This document shows, in pieces, positions 1 to 12,700 of a stretch of 64,000 bases of DNA. A program made the translations under genes and the position numbers. Position 1 is the first letter of the stretch. Each line of letters starts with the position of its first letter. The notes under the pieces are model-generated. The model saw nothing but the letters and a program-made list of their open reading frames with translations, was not told the DNA's origin and ran no database searches. The DNA is from Clitoria ternatea (taxonomy: Eukaryota > Streptophyta > Magnoliopsida > Fabales > Fabaceae), in NCBI GenBank assembly GCA_037962975.1, contig CM075673.1:147270667-147334666 (forward strand), written 5' to 3'.

Positions 1-300
1 AGAGAGGCTCCCCAGTTCCGGCATAAGCTTAATGTTGAGATCCATGGGAGTATCTACCGGTTTGGTCCCCATCAAGCCAGACTCCTCCAAAATATACATC
101 GCGTACTTTCTTTGAGAAATCACAACACCTAATCTAGATTGTGCCACCTCTATTCCTAAGAAGTCACAAAGCCTTCCAAGATCCTTTGTCTGGAAGTGAT
201 GATGCAAGTGTTGTTTTAAAAGAACAATGTCAGTATGATCACTACTGTGATGACAATGTCATGAACATACACAACCAAGTAAATACACCAAATCATAGAA
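1..300 (-). pseudogene. copia reverse transcriptase fragment of element C
   Basis: The minus-strand translation gives the RT catalytic box as YVHD (second position of YVDD changed), then QTKDLGRLCDFLGIEVAQS and ISQRKYAMYILEE, the block after the active site in Ty1/copia RT. It runs off the window edge in mid-domain. The changed catalytic box and missing upstream part make it non-functional. Confidence 0.8.
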
Positions 301-898
301 CCAAAGATATGTAGAAGTAGAAATATGTCACAAAATCAAGCCCTTTTTCTTCTACAAAAGCTCCTCAGTTTACTGATGCCAAAACAAAGTAAAATAGAGG
401 AAGAAAACCAGTAACGAGAAATGAGTAAAGAAAGGAAGAGATGTTGAGATGAGATGCAAATAGCCACGGATTAAGTTTTGAAGGTGATCATGGGTGGAGG
501 TGAGGGAAAGAGAGAAAGACAAAACAAGATGATAAGCCAAAATGGGGAGTCATGCGTCATAAGAAGGTGGGTATGGTCACCGGAGTCTGAAACGAAGGTA
601 GGGGTGGTTGCCAGAGTCTGAAATGATGGTGGGGGTGGTCGCCAGAGTTTGAGAGTAAGGTGGGGATGGTCACGAAGTCTGAAACCAAGGTGGGGATGGT
701 CACGAAGTCTGAAACCAAGGTGGGGTAGTCATCGAAGGAGTGGGTTGCCGAGAAAAAGAAAAAGGAGAAGAGAGAGAATGAGTTGTGGGAGGGCGCGACA
801 CACCTATCGCAGGGCGCAACACACCAATCGCGGGGAGGGGCCGCACCGCATTGACGCGGTGCAATCGCGGTCGCTACGGCCGCAATTGACTACTATGG
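301..898. mobile_element. insertion in RT of element C ending in an hAT-type terminus
   Basis: The RT reading frame of element C stops being readable between about 300 and 898. The right end is GC-rich and finishes with GACTACTATGG at 888-898, the same terminus seen at 13594 and a relative of the one at 24420. It carries GCGG/CGCG-rich subterminal sequence (800-890). The left boundary is not clear and I could not find a target duplication. Probably a non-autonomous hAT-like element. Confidence 0.45.
545..735 (+). repeat. minisatellite of about 30 bp
   Basis: Five to six imperfect copies of a unit around GGTGGGGATGGTCACGAAGT, with spacing near 30-32 bp. The two copies at 659-718 are almost identical. 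It lies inside the insertion that breaks the RT of element C. A short open frame over it encodes RWGWSRSLKP repeats and is not a gene. Confidence 0.75.
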
Positions 899-1457
899 AG
901 AGAAATAGGCGTACAGAGGCCATCTTAGCCATCGGGGAGAAAGTATCACCATAATCAAGGCCAAAAATCAAAGTATAGTCTTTGGCTGCCAAGCGAACTT
1001 TCAAGCGATCAACAAAACCATCTGGACCAATTTTAACAACGTAGACCCACCTACATCCGACTACTATCTTACCGGAAGGAAGAGGAACAAGATCCTAAGT
1101 TCCACTGCTTTGAAGTGCACTCATTTCCTCAATCATGGCTTGTCGCCATCTAGCATGAGACAAAGCTTCACTTGCATTTTTAGGAATGGCAACAAAAGAC
1201 AAAGAAGACACACCAATATAATGGGAAGGTGACAGACGATGATAAGACAAAGCAACATAATAAGGAGAAAGATTACGAGTGGAACCAATACCTTTACGGA
1301 TAACAATAGAAAAACTACGATCGGAGGACCGAGCCGGAAGAGATGGAGTTGTTGGCTCCAGATAGGACTTCATCAGGTGGAATCTCCAAGTAGGACGGGG
1401 CCGACGTTGATATACCTGAAGAGGACAAGGTGGATCGGTCGGGATATTGGTGATCAC
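899..1457 (-). pseudogene. copia integrase-RT linker and RT start (element C)
   Basis: The minus strand reads VYQRRPRP, a basic and serine-rich linker, then SEALSHARWRQAMIEEMSAL and, lower down, GLDYGDTFSPMAKMASVRLF. This is the classic start of copia RT (normally YGDTFSPVAK). A frameshift or stop separates the two parts near 1095. The RT is cut at 898 by the hAT-type insertion. Confidence 0.85.
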
Positions 1458-1462
1458 AAGAG

Positions 1463-2476
1463 ACTGATATACTCTGTTTTCATTCAGGATCGGAGTTCGG
1501 GGCAGATGATTGCCACCGGATGTGAGTCACATGGGCTTTATCAACTTCACCCTTCTGCACATATGGGGTCGGCGGTTGATTCCAGTCTCCTCCATGTTCG
1601 ATTGGGTCATCCAAGTCTTCACAAATTGTAAATAATGGTGTCCACACTTCCCAAGTTGTCTACATTATCTTGTGAGTCGTGTTAATTAGATAAACATAGT
1701 CGTACTTCTTTTAATAATCGAGTCTCAAGTTGTGCTAAGTCTCCATTTAGCTTAGTCCATTCTGATATTTGGGGTCCATGTCGTACCGTGTCTAATTTAG
1801 AATATCAATATTTTGTTACCTTTATTGATGATTACTTGGTTATTTTTAATGATGAATCGTTCTGAGTTGTTTTTAATTTTTCAAAATTTTTGCAATGAAA
1901 TTAAAACCCAGTTTGGTGTTCCTATACGTACCTTGCGTAGTGATAATGCCCGTGAGTATTTATCTAATTCATTTCAATCATTTATGGCTTCTCATGGGAT
2001 TTTACATCAAACATCTTGTGCTAATACTCCTCAACATAATGGAATTGCAAAAAGAAAAAATCGACATCTTGTGGAAACAACTCGGACACTTCTTTTACAT
2101 GGTAATATTCCTCATCGGTTTTGGGGGATGTTGTCCTTACAGCTTGTTATTTAATTAATCGCATGCCCTCCTACGTTCTTGATAATTAGGTACCCCACTC
2201 TATCTTGTTTCCTCACCAGTCTTTATATTCTTTACCACCTCGTGTTTTTGGTTCTTGTTTTGTCCACAACCCTGGCACGGACATTGATAAACTCTTCGCC
2301 CGGGCAACAAAATGTGTGTTTTTTGGTTATACAAGGTCTCAAAAAGGTTATAAATGTTACTCCTCTAGCCTTAGTAGTTACTTTGTTTCCGCCAATATTA
2401 CATTTTTTTGATTCTAGTCCATATTTTACAATTCCCACCGTGGAGGGTGAACAATACCAAGTCCCTAAGATTGAGT
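1463..2476 (+). pseudogene. copia GAG-pre-integrase and integrase, inverted inside element C
   Basis: The plus strand gives QDRSSGQMIATGCESHGLYQ and LLHVRLGHPS (GAG-pre-integrase), then HSDIWGPCRTVS, TFIDDY, LRSDNAREY and NTPQHNGIAKRKNRHL (integrase core with D, D and downstream E region), then CVFFGYTRSQKGYKCY and ANITFF. Stop codons at about 1629, 1683 and 2152 break it. It lies between minus-strand protease and minus-strand linker, and its content is exactly what is missing between them. An internal inversion is therefore likelier than a separate insertion. Confidence 0.8.
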
Positions 2477-2764
2477 TTAGGATCCATTAACCATAGTAAT
2501 GGAAGGTAAAGAAGTAAAGTTAAAAAGGGTAGAAAATAAGGATTTGTTACCGGTAATATGATCGGTGGCCCCAAAGTCAAGGACCCAAGGACCAAGAGAG
2601 TGAGAAATACCAGCAGAAGAATTACCCATTTGCACTACAGAAGCCATGGAACCTGAAATCTTACACTCCTCACACCATTGAAAAACATTGTTGTAAGTAA
2701 GTGTGGACATAGTCTGCGGTCCAGATGCAAAGGTGGAGACGGCTGGCTGCATAACATTCACCAT
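2477..2764 (-). pseudogene. copia protease fragment (element C)
   Basis: The minus-strand frame contains WVLDFGATDHITGN (D-F-G in place of the catalytic D-S-G) and PSITMVNGS, typical of the aspartic protease of plant copia polyproteins. The frame stops right after MVNGS, where the inverted integrase segment joins. Upstream, to 3260, no Gag domain is readable, so gag is deleted or scrambled. Confidence 0.8.
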
Positions 2765-3272
2765 GCAAGAGGAGAGAGTAAATCACAAGCAGCGGAGAAA
2801 AATGAACCCTAACAGCGTCAAACGGTAACCGAAACAAACAACCAATACCAAATTCTGATTGTAGACGAAGAGGTGAGCATGACGGTCCAAGCCGGGTCCT
2901 GGTCGGAGCCGCCACGCGCCGGTGGCAATGCGGCCAGGAGAGAGAAAGTGACGAACAAGGAGGCGGCATATGGGAGCGCGTGCGATGGCCGTTGGGGGCG
3001 GCACTTCGGGGTTTGGCCGGTCGTGGGGAGACGCTCCAGATCTCAGGGTTGGTCGGCCGAAAGTGGTGGCGGTGGCTGACAGAGGCAGATCAGACATCGG
3101 AAAATGGGGGAAAAAAGGTGGTCGGAGAGAGAAACACGACCAAAAGATAGAGGAGATGGAGGAAACCTGGAAAAGAAGCACAGGTTTCGAAAGAAAAAAA
3201 AATCACCGGTAAGCAGTGGGTCCATTGTGTAAACACGGATTAGGATTGCCTCTCATTAAGCTCTAGATACCA
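2765..3272 (-). other. leader of copia element C with primer binding site
   Basis: No coding domain is recognised. On the minus strand the LTR is followed by TGGTATCTAGAGC (3260-3272), a primer binding site of the initiator-tRNA-Met type with one changed stretch. The rest resembles the leader at 14.70-14.92 kb of element A, including a GAGAGAAACACGACC block. Confidence 0.65.
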
Positions 3273-3442
3273 CATTGAGAACAAGGAAACCGAGAGACAT
3301 TGGATGAATTCCGTGTTTGAATACACAACGGGATACCATATTTATAATAGCAATGTAATAAATACAGGATCATAATACAATCATATACAATCAATCCTAA
3401 TCAATTCTAATTACATATTTCTATATTTACAATATTCTAACA
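3273..3442 (-). repeat. copia LTR (element C)
   Basis: On the minus strand it starts TGTTAGAATATTGTAAATAT and ends next to the primer site. The same family gives the LTR at 24836-25043 and the fragment at 20456-20523. The LTR edge lies only 60 bp beyond the exon 10 donor of PNP1. Confidence 0.8.
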
Positions 3443-3502
3443 ACAACAATCATGATTACGAAGATAATAATAAACCCTATAAACCATAAGAGTAATACTT
3501 AC

Positions 3503-3769
3503 TATAGGGGCTGGTTTGCGTGGAGTTGGCTTTATATGAACATCACCTTCATCAACTTCACCATCAACAATTGCTTCCTCATCTTCATCTTCATCCTCAA
3601 GAACCTCTGCAATGGTTTCAGAATTGTTCCTCAGCGTTGAATCATTTGTGACAAACCCATTTTCTGTGAGTATCTTCAGAACCTTTTCTTCTAATGATGA
3701 AATGGCTTTCCTTCTTGGTATTTTGCTGATAATTTGAAGAACTTTTACTAACTCATTACCAGCAATTTC
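3503..3769 (-). CDS. PNP1: PNP1 exon 10
   Basis: 89 codons, from EIAGNELVKVLQI through RRKAISSLEEKVLKILTE to an acidic linker (LEDEDEDEE) and GEVDEGDVHIKPTPRKPAPI. Acceptor TGTGCAG-type, donor GTAAGT at 3502. This is the last exon in the window; the next should encode the start of the second RNase PH domain. Confidence 0.92.
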
Positions 3770-6700
3770 CTGCACATTTCCAGTCATTTCACTTTCAATC
3801 CTAAACAGCATATTCAACAAAACTATCAAATGAATTTTTCAATCATCTTGTTTAACAAAATATTTAATCAAGTTAATGTTATGTTTCTCTCATACACAAT
3901 GTGAATGCAACAACTATCAATAGCAGCAAATGAACCAAAATGACTTGATAAATCTTCAGAAAAATATCTAATTTGAAAAACATTTACCAACTCATCACCA
4001 GCAATGTCCTGCGCATTCCCACAAATGTGTTACAATATGTTGATGTGTACATAACACCTAGAGCACTATCTCTTACTTATACTAATTATAATATTATTTA
4101 ATTAGGGAAACAAATCATAATAATAAATGAAAATGATAACCAATCGTAAGAGATATTGTAGAAATAAGGAAACTTATCCTAGATGAAAATTTCAAATATT
4201 CTAAGATATAACAAAATAATATAATAAGATACTTCCACATATTCTAACAGTATCCTAACCAGTAACCACCATATAATTTGTTAGAATATATGAGAAGTCC
4301 TGTCATATGTTAGATTGTCCTCCAGGATTAGTTTCCATATTTCCTTATTTTCATATCTTAGGATTGGTTATCATATTTCATTTATGATTTGTTGAGGAGA
4401 GAATAACATGACCCTGGAAAGACTCAAATCAGGAATAGTTCAGAAGTTTTGGATTAAAAGAGTAGCAGAAAGTGATAAAAGATAGCAAAGACCATACTTC
4501 AACATGTTTATAAAGCTCGGGAGGAGGCAACTTGATGGCATCCAACATCTTTGGTTTCCCACACTTTTTAACCAAAGCTTCTACCTCATTACAGATTGCC
4601 CGTACTGCATCCTGACAGTACAATACACAGACAAAAGATGATGCATTGGTAACTATGCACAGAGCTGTTTATAAACTATCTAGAAAGAAAAATCTACAAA
4701 GTAAAGCATGCCAGTCCCTCTACAACTAAACAATAATCCTCCAGGGAGGCAAGAGGTTTACTCTTTGTACCATATCAACTCTTCTAGGGGAAGTTTCAAA
4801 AGCTCAATGCCATAATAGTCATAGAAAAATTCAAGATCTTAATACTACAGATAGATGTAGATAGAATAAAGGCTATTTTGAAATAATTAATATAGGAACA
4901 TTTGTGTGTAAAGACAAGAATATTTAGAGATATCAAAATCTTCTGTGACGACCAAGACTCCTTGCTTTGTTTATTAAGCAGTCATAAATAAATGTGTCTT
5001 GCATGCTGCAGTGTCAATAATATTTTAAACAACACATGCATAGGACTTTAGGCGAGGAAAAAATATCATTCAATGCATTAAAATGATCAGGAAGCTTATC
5101 CACATAGAACTCTGAGGTAACAACCTGACCAACTTCTACAGCTTTAAGTAACTTCTCTTCTGGGAGAAAATTGCTATATCCCTGCAATAAAATTTTGTAC
5201 CCAGTTTAGCCAGTATGCAAGTACAACCATAAGAGTTTCAAGAATTGAGATTGACAAATATTAGATTCTGGAAAGATATTATTTCATCAATCATCAGCCA
5301 TTTTTATTACGACTTATAGGATATATGTGTATATCCTGGGATGCCCACATTAGAGCTTTCCACAGTTTAGTTTCAGCTCTAGCTGTCAGTTATAACTAAC
5401 CATAGTTAACAATGACTTCCCTTGTACTCTTCCCTAATCCTATAAATAGGATTTCTCATGTGTAATTCCTCAGTTGTTAAAAATCAAATACTCAGATTTA
5501 ATATCTAAAATTCGATTCTCTACTCTTTTCTAATTCTCTTGATTGTTATTATGGCATCAACAGCTTAAACTGATCCATGGATCCACAATTGTATCCTCCA
5601 CCTCCGTCGCCCCCACACAGTGATGCTCAACTGTTGAATCGATATCCTCCTAGTACTCTATCGTCACAATTAGCCCCGCTACTCATCCGGTTTCCTTCTC
5701 GCATGCTATTACCGAGAAATTGAAAGAGCGGAATTTCCTTCCATGGAAGCTGTTAAAAAGTCCCACGTTAACTAGAGATATGGTCAATCAAAAGTATATA
5801 AGGTGGAGGGTAATCCTCATCCTATGAGCTAGCTTTTAGGATTGAGTTAGACCCAATACCCAAATTTAAGAGAAGCAATGGGCAGAGCCTATTATCAAAG
5901 GAAAGGCCCCATCACCTTCACACATTCCTTCTGAATCCGAAAGTTCTGTTTCGCTTCATGTAAGAAGATTGATTATTGCATCGCATCAGTGCTGAGTATC
6001 AAGCTTGGGAACAACAATATCAGTTGTTGCTCTTCTTGCTTCAATCATCCATTTCAAGTGAAATCCTGTCACAAATGATTGGATCTGTACACTCCCTCGA
6101 GCTTTGATATCATATTCATAATCACTTCCATTCTCTCACTCAAGCTAAGACTCGACAATTGCAAACTGAACTTCGCACAATCGCAGTTAAAGGACACTCC
6201 GGAGTATCTCCTAAGAATCAAAAATTGTTGACTCGTTATTTGTTGTGGGTGACTTGATCTCTCCTGCTGAACATCAGATATGGTTTTACAAGGTCTTCCG
6301 AGGGATTTTGAGTAATTGTGACCTTAATCAGCAGCCGATTTGACACTATCAATTTCAGAGGTCAAAGCTCCCTTACTTGTTCATGAGGCATGATTACAGA
6401 GTTATAAGGAGGACACCACAAATTTCTTAATGAAAATCAAACTCCACAAACACATGTAGTCATTGGGGACGAGGAAGACATACAAAGCAGCCGCGTAGAT
6501 TCGGTCCAAATGGAGATTGGAGGTTCAAGCAGTGCAAATGCAATTTCAAATGATAATGAGGATTTTGGACTTAATATGGATGTTCATGTTGATGATCCCC
6601 TATCACCTTAGGAAGACTATGATGATGATGATGACGATGACGATGATGGAGATGGAGGATCATTAGAGATTTGAATTTGATAATCATATTTTGTTTGATG

Positions 6701-9700
6701 TTGTTTCTAGTTTCGACTATGGGACAATTGTTTACGTGTGTTTGTTATGAATTGTGTTTTGGATCATAACGGAGCTATTGTATCTATAGGAGATTCTACA
6801 TGATTACAAATAAGATAATACAAATATCTAACAAGATAAAAAAACAAACTAATCTAATCTAATTAATTAGAGATAACTCTATCTGTTGAAATAAAATGGT
6901 CAAAGTTAGGCAGTAATTAGGTGAAAGAGTTGTTGAAATAGAATGGTCAAATTTAGGTAGAAATTAGGTACAAATTAGGTAAAGATTAGATAGAAATTAG
7001 GTGGATTTTTTACTATATATAGATGTAATCTTTTCTGTATTGAATCAAGTAATATATTTTCATTCTATTCTCAACTTTCAAGTTGGTATCAGAGCTTCCA
7101 ATCTTAGGGCTCTGTTTTTTTTGCTTCCGCTATTTTTTGTTAACTGCCTTCATTGCGATCTAATTGGCAAAGCTTTTCTGCCATTTGTGCCTTCATTGCA
7201 CTGCTGCCTTCATTGCACTGCTGCCTTCATTGCACTTTTGCCTTTATTGCACTTCCCCAGCAACGTTTGTTCCGCCACATACACATAAACAGCCATCGGA
7301 CCTTTCAGCACTTGTTCCACACGATTCTGTTTGACGTTATGGCTGCTGAAATACCCAAGCCAACTCCACTTGTACCTTTGAATGCCCACGATCTTCCAAC
7401 AATTCCTTCTGTTAATCTACTTAATGGACGGAATTACCTTCAGTTGACTCAATTTATTAAGAGGACACTGAAGGGTCGAAAAAGGCTAAATCATATTGAA
7501 GGAAAAGCCCCCAGTAAGGGTCAACCTGATTTTGAAACATGGGACGATGAGGACTCCCTAATCATGACCTGGTTATGGGGTACAATGATTCCGGAGATTA
7601 GTCGAAATTACATGTTCCACTCAACTACCCAGGAGATATGGGATAATTTATGCAAGACATATTCCATGAAGCAAGACATTGCCACACGTTATGAATTGGA
7701 GAGTAAAATCTTCAATGTCAAACAAGGGGCCCTCTCAGTTACTGACTATTATGAAAGTCTATACGGCTTATGGGTGGAGTTAGATCAATATCATTGTTTG
7801 AAGTTTAAAGATAGCGATGATGCTATTGCATACGCTAACTCGATTGAGAGCTCCCGACTCTTTAAGTTTCTCTCAGGACTCACTCCAGAATATGATCCAG
7901 TACGAGCACAAATTCTTGGGAAAGAAAAACTCCCTTCCCTTTCCGAGGCCTTCTTTATTGTTCGGGGAGAAGAGACTGGTAATGATGGATGAAAAATCCA
8001 TTGACAGTGCATGTTCAGCCTTGACATCTAGAAGGATCTCTAAAACTGGATTCAGTACTCCAGGATTTGGAAATCCTTTTGATAGAAAGGATGACCGGTG
8101 GTGTACTTACTGTAAAAGGGCCGGTCACACCAAAGAAACATGCTTCAAGCTACATGGCAAGGATAAAGTCCTTGGACGATCGGGAGGATTCAGAGGACTA
8201 GCTCCTAAGCAGGCTCATCATGTTGGCATTAGTTCTGAGGAAGAAAACAGTCAACCTGCACAGTCAAATGATGAGATGTCTACACTTAGCAGAAATGGAG
8301 CAGTTAAAAAACCTCATGAAGTCATTTAGTAAGCCCTCTAGCTCTTGCTCCCTAGCCATGACTGGTAAGAACCCTCAGTTCTTTTCTTTTAATGTTTCCG
8401 GTATAGTTCCTGAGGATCTATGGATAATTGATTCTGGTGCTACTGATCATATGACCCCTTATTCCTCTTGTTTTCTTACCTATACATCTTCTGGAAAACA
8501 ATCCATCATTGTTGCCAATGGTTCCCATACTCCAATTACCGGAAACAGTAACATCTCCCTTACACCATCATTAACTATTGAAAATGTGTTACATGTTCCT
8601 CAGCTCTCTAATAACCTCATATCTGTTAAAAAACTTACTCATGATTTAAATTGTTCTGTAACCTTTTCCCCTTCTCATTGTGTCTTCCAGGATCTTACCA
8701 CGGGGAAGACGATTGGAGTTGCTAAGGAACAATATGGGTTATATTACTTGCAGAGCATGGGAATGAAACATACTACTAAGCAGAAAATGTCACAGACTTG
8801 TCTCCAAACCAGCTCCTTGTCTACACAGTCTCAAATTTGGCTTCAACACAAATGTCTAGGTCATCCTCTTTTTAACATTCTTAGGACTATGTTTCCTGTT
8901 TTGTTTAAAAACGTGTCTGTTGAGTCTTTGAGTCTTTTCACTGTGATGTTTGTCAGTTTTCAAAACATCATCGCGCGTCTTTTCCTAGTCATGATAATAA
9001 AAGTGATGAGCCATTTGACCGTATTCATTCTGATGTATGGGGACCTGTTTCTGTTGCTAATATTTCTGGTGCTAAATGGTTTGTTTCTTTCATTGATGAT
9101 TGTTCACGAACAACATGGATTTTTTTAATGAAGGATAAAACTGAGGTAGTACAATTGTTTAAAAATTTTTACTATATGATTCAGACTCAGTTTTCCAAAA
9201 AAATAAAAAGGTTACGGTCTGATAATGGAACTGAGTATGTTAATCAAAATCTATCTGAGTTCCTTCATAAAAATGGAATAATAGATGAACTCACATGTGC
9301 TAACACTCCACAACTGCTGAAAGAAAAAATCGTCATCTTCTGGAAATGGCCCGGGCTCTCCTTTTTCAAATGTCTGTTCCACAATCATATTGGGGAGAAG
9401 CAGTTTTATCAGCCACTTATCTGATCAATAGGTTACCTACCCGTGTCCTCAACGGAGTAAGTCTTGTCCAATTTTAGTCTTCTTTCTTTCCTTCTGTTCC
9501 TATTTTTAACAGTATTGAATGTCGAGTATTTGGGTGTACTGCATTTGTACATATTCATAATCAACATCGAGGTAAACTTGATCCACGAGCATTAAAATGC
9601 ATTTTCATCGGTTACCATCCGAACAAAAAAGGATACAAACGCTATCATCCATTGAGTCGTCATACCTATGTCTCTATGGATGTAACATTTCATGAAACTG

Positions 9701-12700
9701 AATCCTTCTACTCCAGTCCTCAGCTTCAGGGGGAGAATCGGTTGGAAGCCGAGTCTATGTCAGAAAAATCTCTCGAGTCTCAGTCTAATTGTCCTTTTAT
9801 TTTTTTACCTATGCAAGTCTTGGCATCTCCTTCTGAAACTCAGGTAGAACATGATAAACAAGAAGTTCCCATAGAGCATGATAAGAAAGAACCCTTAAAT
9901 GGATCAATACTTGTGTACCAGAGAAGGCAAAAACCTATGGTAGTCCAACAGCAACTCCAATCGTCTGAACCAGAGTTAAGTAATTCTCAAAGTCTTGATA
10001 ATTTACCTATTGCCTTGAGAAAAACCAAGAGATCTTGTGTCAAATATCCTATTTCCCATTTTGTTTCCACTAAGCGTCTCTCTGAACAACACTAAAGTTA
10101 CCTTTCAGCCATTGAGTCTGTCCAGGTTCCCAAGACAGTTCAAGAAGCCTTAAAAGATGAGAACTGGGTTCAAGCCATGAATGAGGAGATGAGTGCTTTA
10201 AGGAAGAACGAGACGTGGGAAATTGTCAAAAGGCCTAAGGATAAAAGAGCAGTAGACTGCAGATAGGTCTACACTCTGAAGCATCGATCTGATGGCACTA
10301 TAGATCGATACAAAGCAAGAGTAGTTGCAAAAGGATACACCCAGACCTATGGGATCGATTATGAAGAAACTTTTGCACCAGTAGCCAAGATGAATACAGT
10401 ACGGGTGATCCTATCATTGGCAGCTCACTTTGATTGGGAATTACACCAGTTCGATGTTAGGAATGCTTTCTTACATCGAGAACTAGAAGAAGATGTGTAT
10501 ATGGAGATTCCTCCAGCAAATGATTTGATTGACAAAAAGAACCATGTGTGCAGGTTGAAGAAAGCTTTGTACGGGCTAAAACAGTCACCTCGGGCTTGGT
10601 TTGGAAGATTTGCTCAAGCTATGGTGTCCTTGGGATATAAGCAGAGTCAGGGTGACCACACTCTCTTCATCAAACAATCTCAGAATGGAAAACTAACTCT
10701 CCTTTTAGTTTATGTGGATGACATGATCATTACAGGTGATGATGAAGTAGAAAAGCACACGTTGAGAGAAAGATTAGCAGCACAGTTTGAGATGAAGGAT
10801 CTTGGAAGACTGAAGTATTTCCTAGGGATTGAAGTTGCTCATTCCAGACAAGGCATTTTTATATCTCAAAGAAAATATGTTCTTGATCTCTTGAAGGAAA
10901 CAGGCAAGCTAGGATGCAAAGTCGCTGAAACTCCAATAGAACAGAATCATCATATTGGGAATGAAGAAAGTCCAGTAGTTGATAAAACTCAATATCAAAG
11001 ACTTGTTGGAAAGCTCATTTACTTGGCTTATACTAGACCTGACATAGCCTATGCTGTTAGTGTGGTTAGCCAATTTATGCATGAACCCCGAGAAAGGCAT
11101 ATGCAGATTGTAACTAGAATTCTTCAATATCTGAAAGGAAACCCGGGAACAGGATTGTTATTTAGAAGAAAAGGTGAGTTGTCATTGAAGGCATATACAG
11201 ATGCAGACTATGCTGGCTCCATTATTGATAGGAGATCTACTTCAGGATATTGTATGTTTCTAGGTGGAAACTTGGTCACATGGAGAAGCAAAAAGCAAAA
11301 TGTAGTGGCTCGTTCAAGTGCAGAAGCAGAATTTCAATCCATGGCACAAGGAATAATGGAACTTTTATGGATTAGAAACATATCGGATGATCTCAAGATC
11401 CAATACAAGGCACCTATGAAACTGTTTTGTGATAACAAATCGGCTATCAGCATTGCTCATAATCCGGTTCAGTATGATAGAACAAAGCACATAGAGATTG
11501 ACAGAAACTTCATCAAAGAAAAACTTGATAGTGGTCTCATAGAAACCGCATATGTTCCTTCCAATGAACAGTTAGCAGACATCCTAACAAAGGGACTTCC
11601 ATCAAAGCAGTTTAAGTTTCTTGCAAGCAATCTGGGAATGATTGACATCCATTCACCAGATTGAGGGGGAGTGTTGAAATAAAATGGTCAAAGTTAGGCA
11701 GTAATTAGGTGAAAGAGTTGTTGAAATAGAATGGTCAAATTTAGGTAGAAATTAGGTACAAATTAGGTAAAGATTAGATAGAAATTAGGTAGATTTTTTA
11801 CTATATATAGATGTAATCTTTTCTGTATTGAATCAAGTAATACATTTTAATTCTATTCTCAACTTTCAAGTCTATCTTTAATTTTAACACTCCCCCTCAA
11901 GCTGGAGCATATAGATCATATACACCAAACTTGTTACATATGTAATCAATTCGGGGAACCCTTAGAGATTTAGTGAAAATATTTGCTAACTAGTCATGAG
12001 AGTTCACAAAACTAGTGGATATTTCACCATACATTACTTTTTCCCTGATAAAGTGACAGTCAACTTCAATATGCTTCATCCTCTCATAGAAAACCGGATT
12101 TGAGGCGATATGAATGGCAGCTTGTTTATCATAGATAAGTGACACTTGTGCAACCTCTCTAAACTTAAGTTCCTGAAGCAACTGTTTGAGCCATATGAAC
12201 GTCTGACTAGCTATAGCCATAGCACGGTACTCAGTCTCCGCACTGGACCTAGCTATAACATTTTGCTTCTTGCTCTTCCAAAAGACAAGATTACTTGCGA
12301 CAAAAACATAGCACTGTCGAGGCCAACCTGTACACCCATCGAAACCCAACAACAAATTTCCCCGGTGGTAAAGGAACGAGATCCCAAGTTTCACTACTCT
12401 TCAAAGCACACATTTCGTCCATCATAGCTTGCTTCCATCCAGGATGAGTAAAGGCATCTCCTACATTCTTATGAATAGAAATAGAGGACAAAGAAGAAAT
12501 ACAAGAGTAATATGATCGAGATATACGATGATAACTCAAAGCAATATAGTGAGAAGAAGGATTACAAGGAAAACGGATACCTTTGCAAAGTGCAATGGGA
12601 AGATCTGACTCAAGAGGCCGGACTGGAGAAGAGGACGAATAGACAATATCGATACCTCGGGGCTGTGTGTGGGAACCATAGTAGTCAATCACAAATCGTA

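Larger units (their letters stand above)
1..3442 (-). mobile_element. Ty1/copia retrotransposon C, decayed, left end outside window
   Basis: A minus-strand copia element occupies intron 10 of PNP1. Reading from 3442 leftwards there is a 170-bp LTR (3273-3442), a tRNA-Met-type primer site, a non-coding leader, a protease piece (2477-2700), an integrase piece in the opposite orientation (1463-2476), the integrase-RT linker and RT start (899-1457), an hAT-type insertion and then RT again (1-300). Stop codons and frameshifts are frequent, so it is dead. The 3' half is left of base 1. The leader closely resembles that of element A at 14.7-14.9 kb, so the two are relatives. Confidence 0.85.
6884..11871 (+). 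mobile_element. Ty1/copia element B, complete and recent
   Basis: 4988 bp with 200-bp LTRs (6884-7083, 11672-11871), target duplication CTATC (6879-6883, 11872-11876), primer site TGGTATCAGAGC right after the 5' LTR and purine tract GAGGGGGAG before the 3' LTR. I count 3 differences between the LTRs. All copia domains are present in order (Gag, zinc knuckle, protease, integrase, RT, RNase H) but with frameshifts and stops. It is nested in the 3' LTR of element A. Confidence 0.95.

Noticed and set aside
649..954. Arg/Trp-rich 101-codon frame
   Set aside because: It spans a minisatellite and the GC-rich end of an hAT-type insertion.
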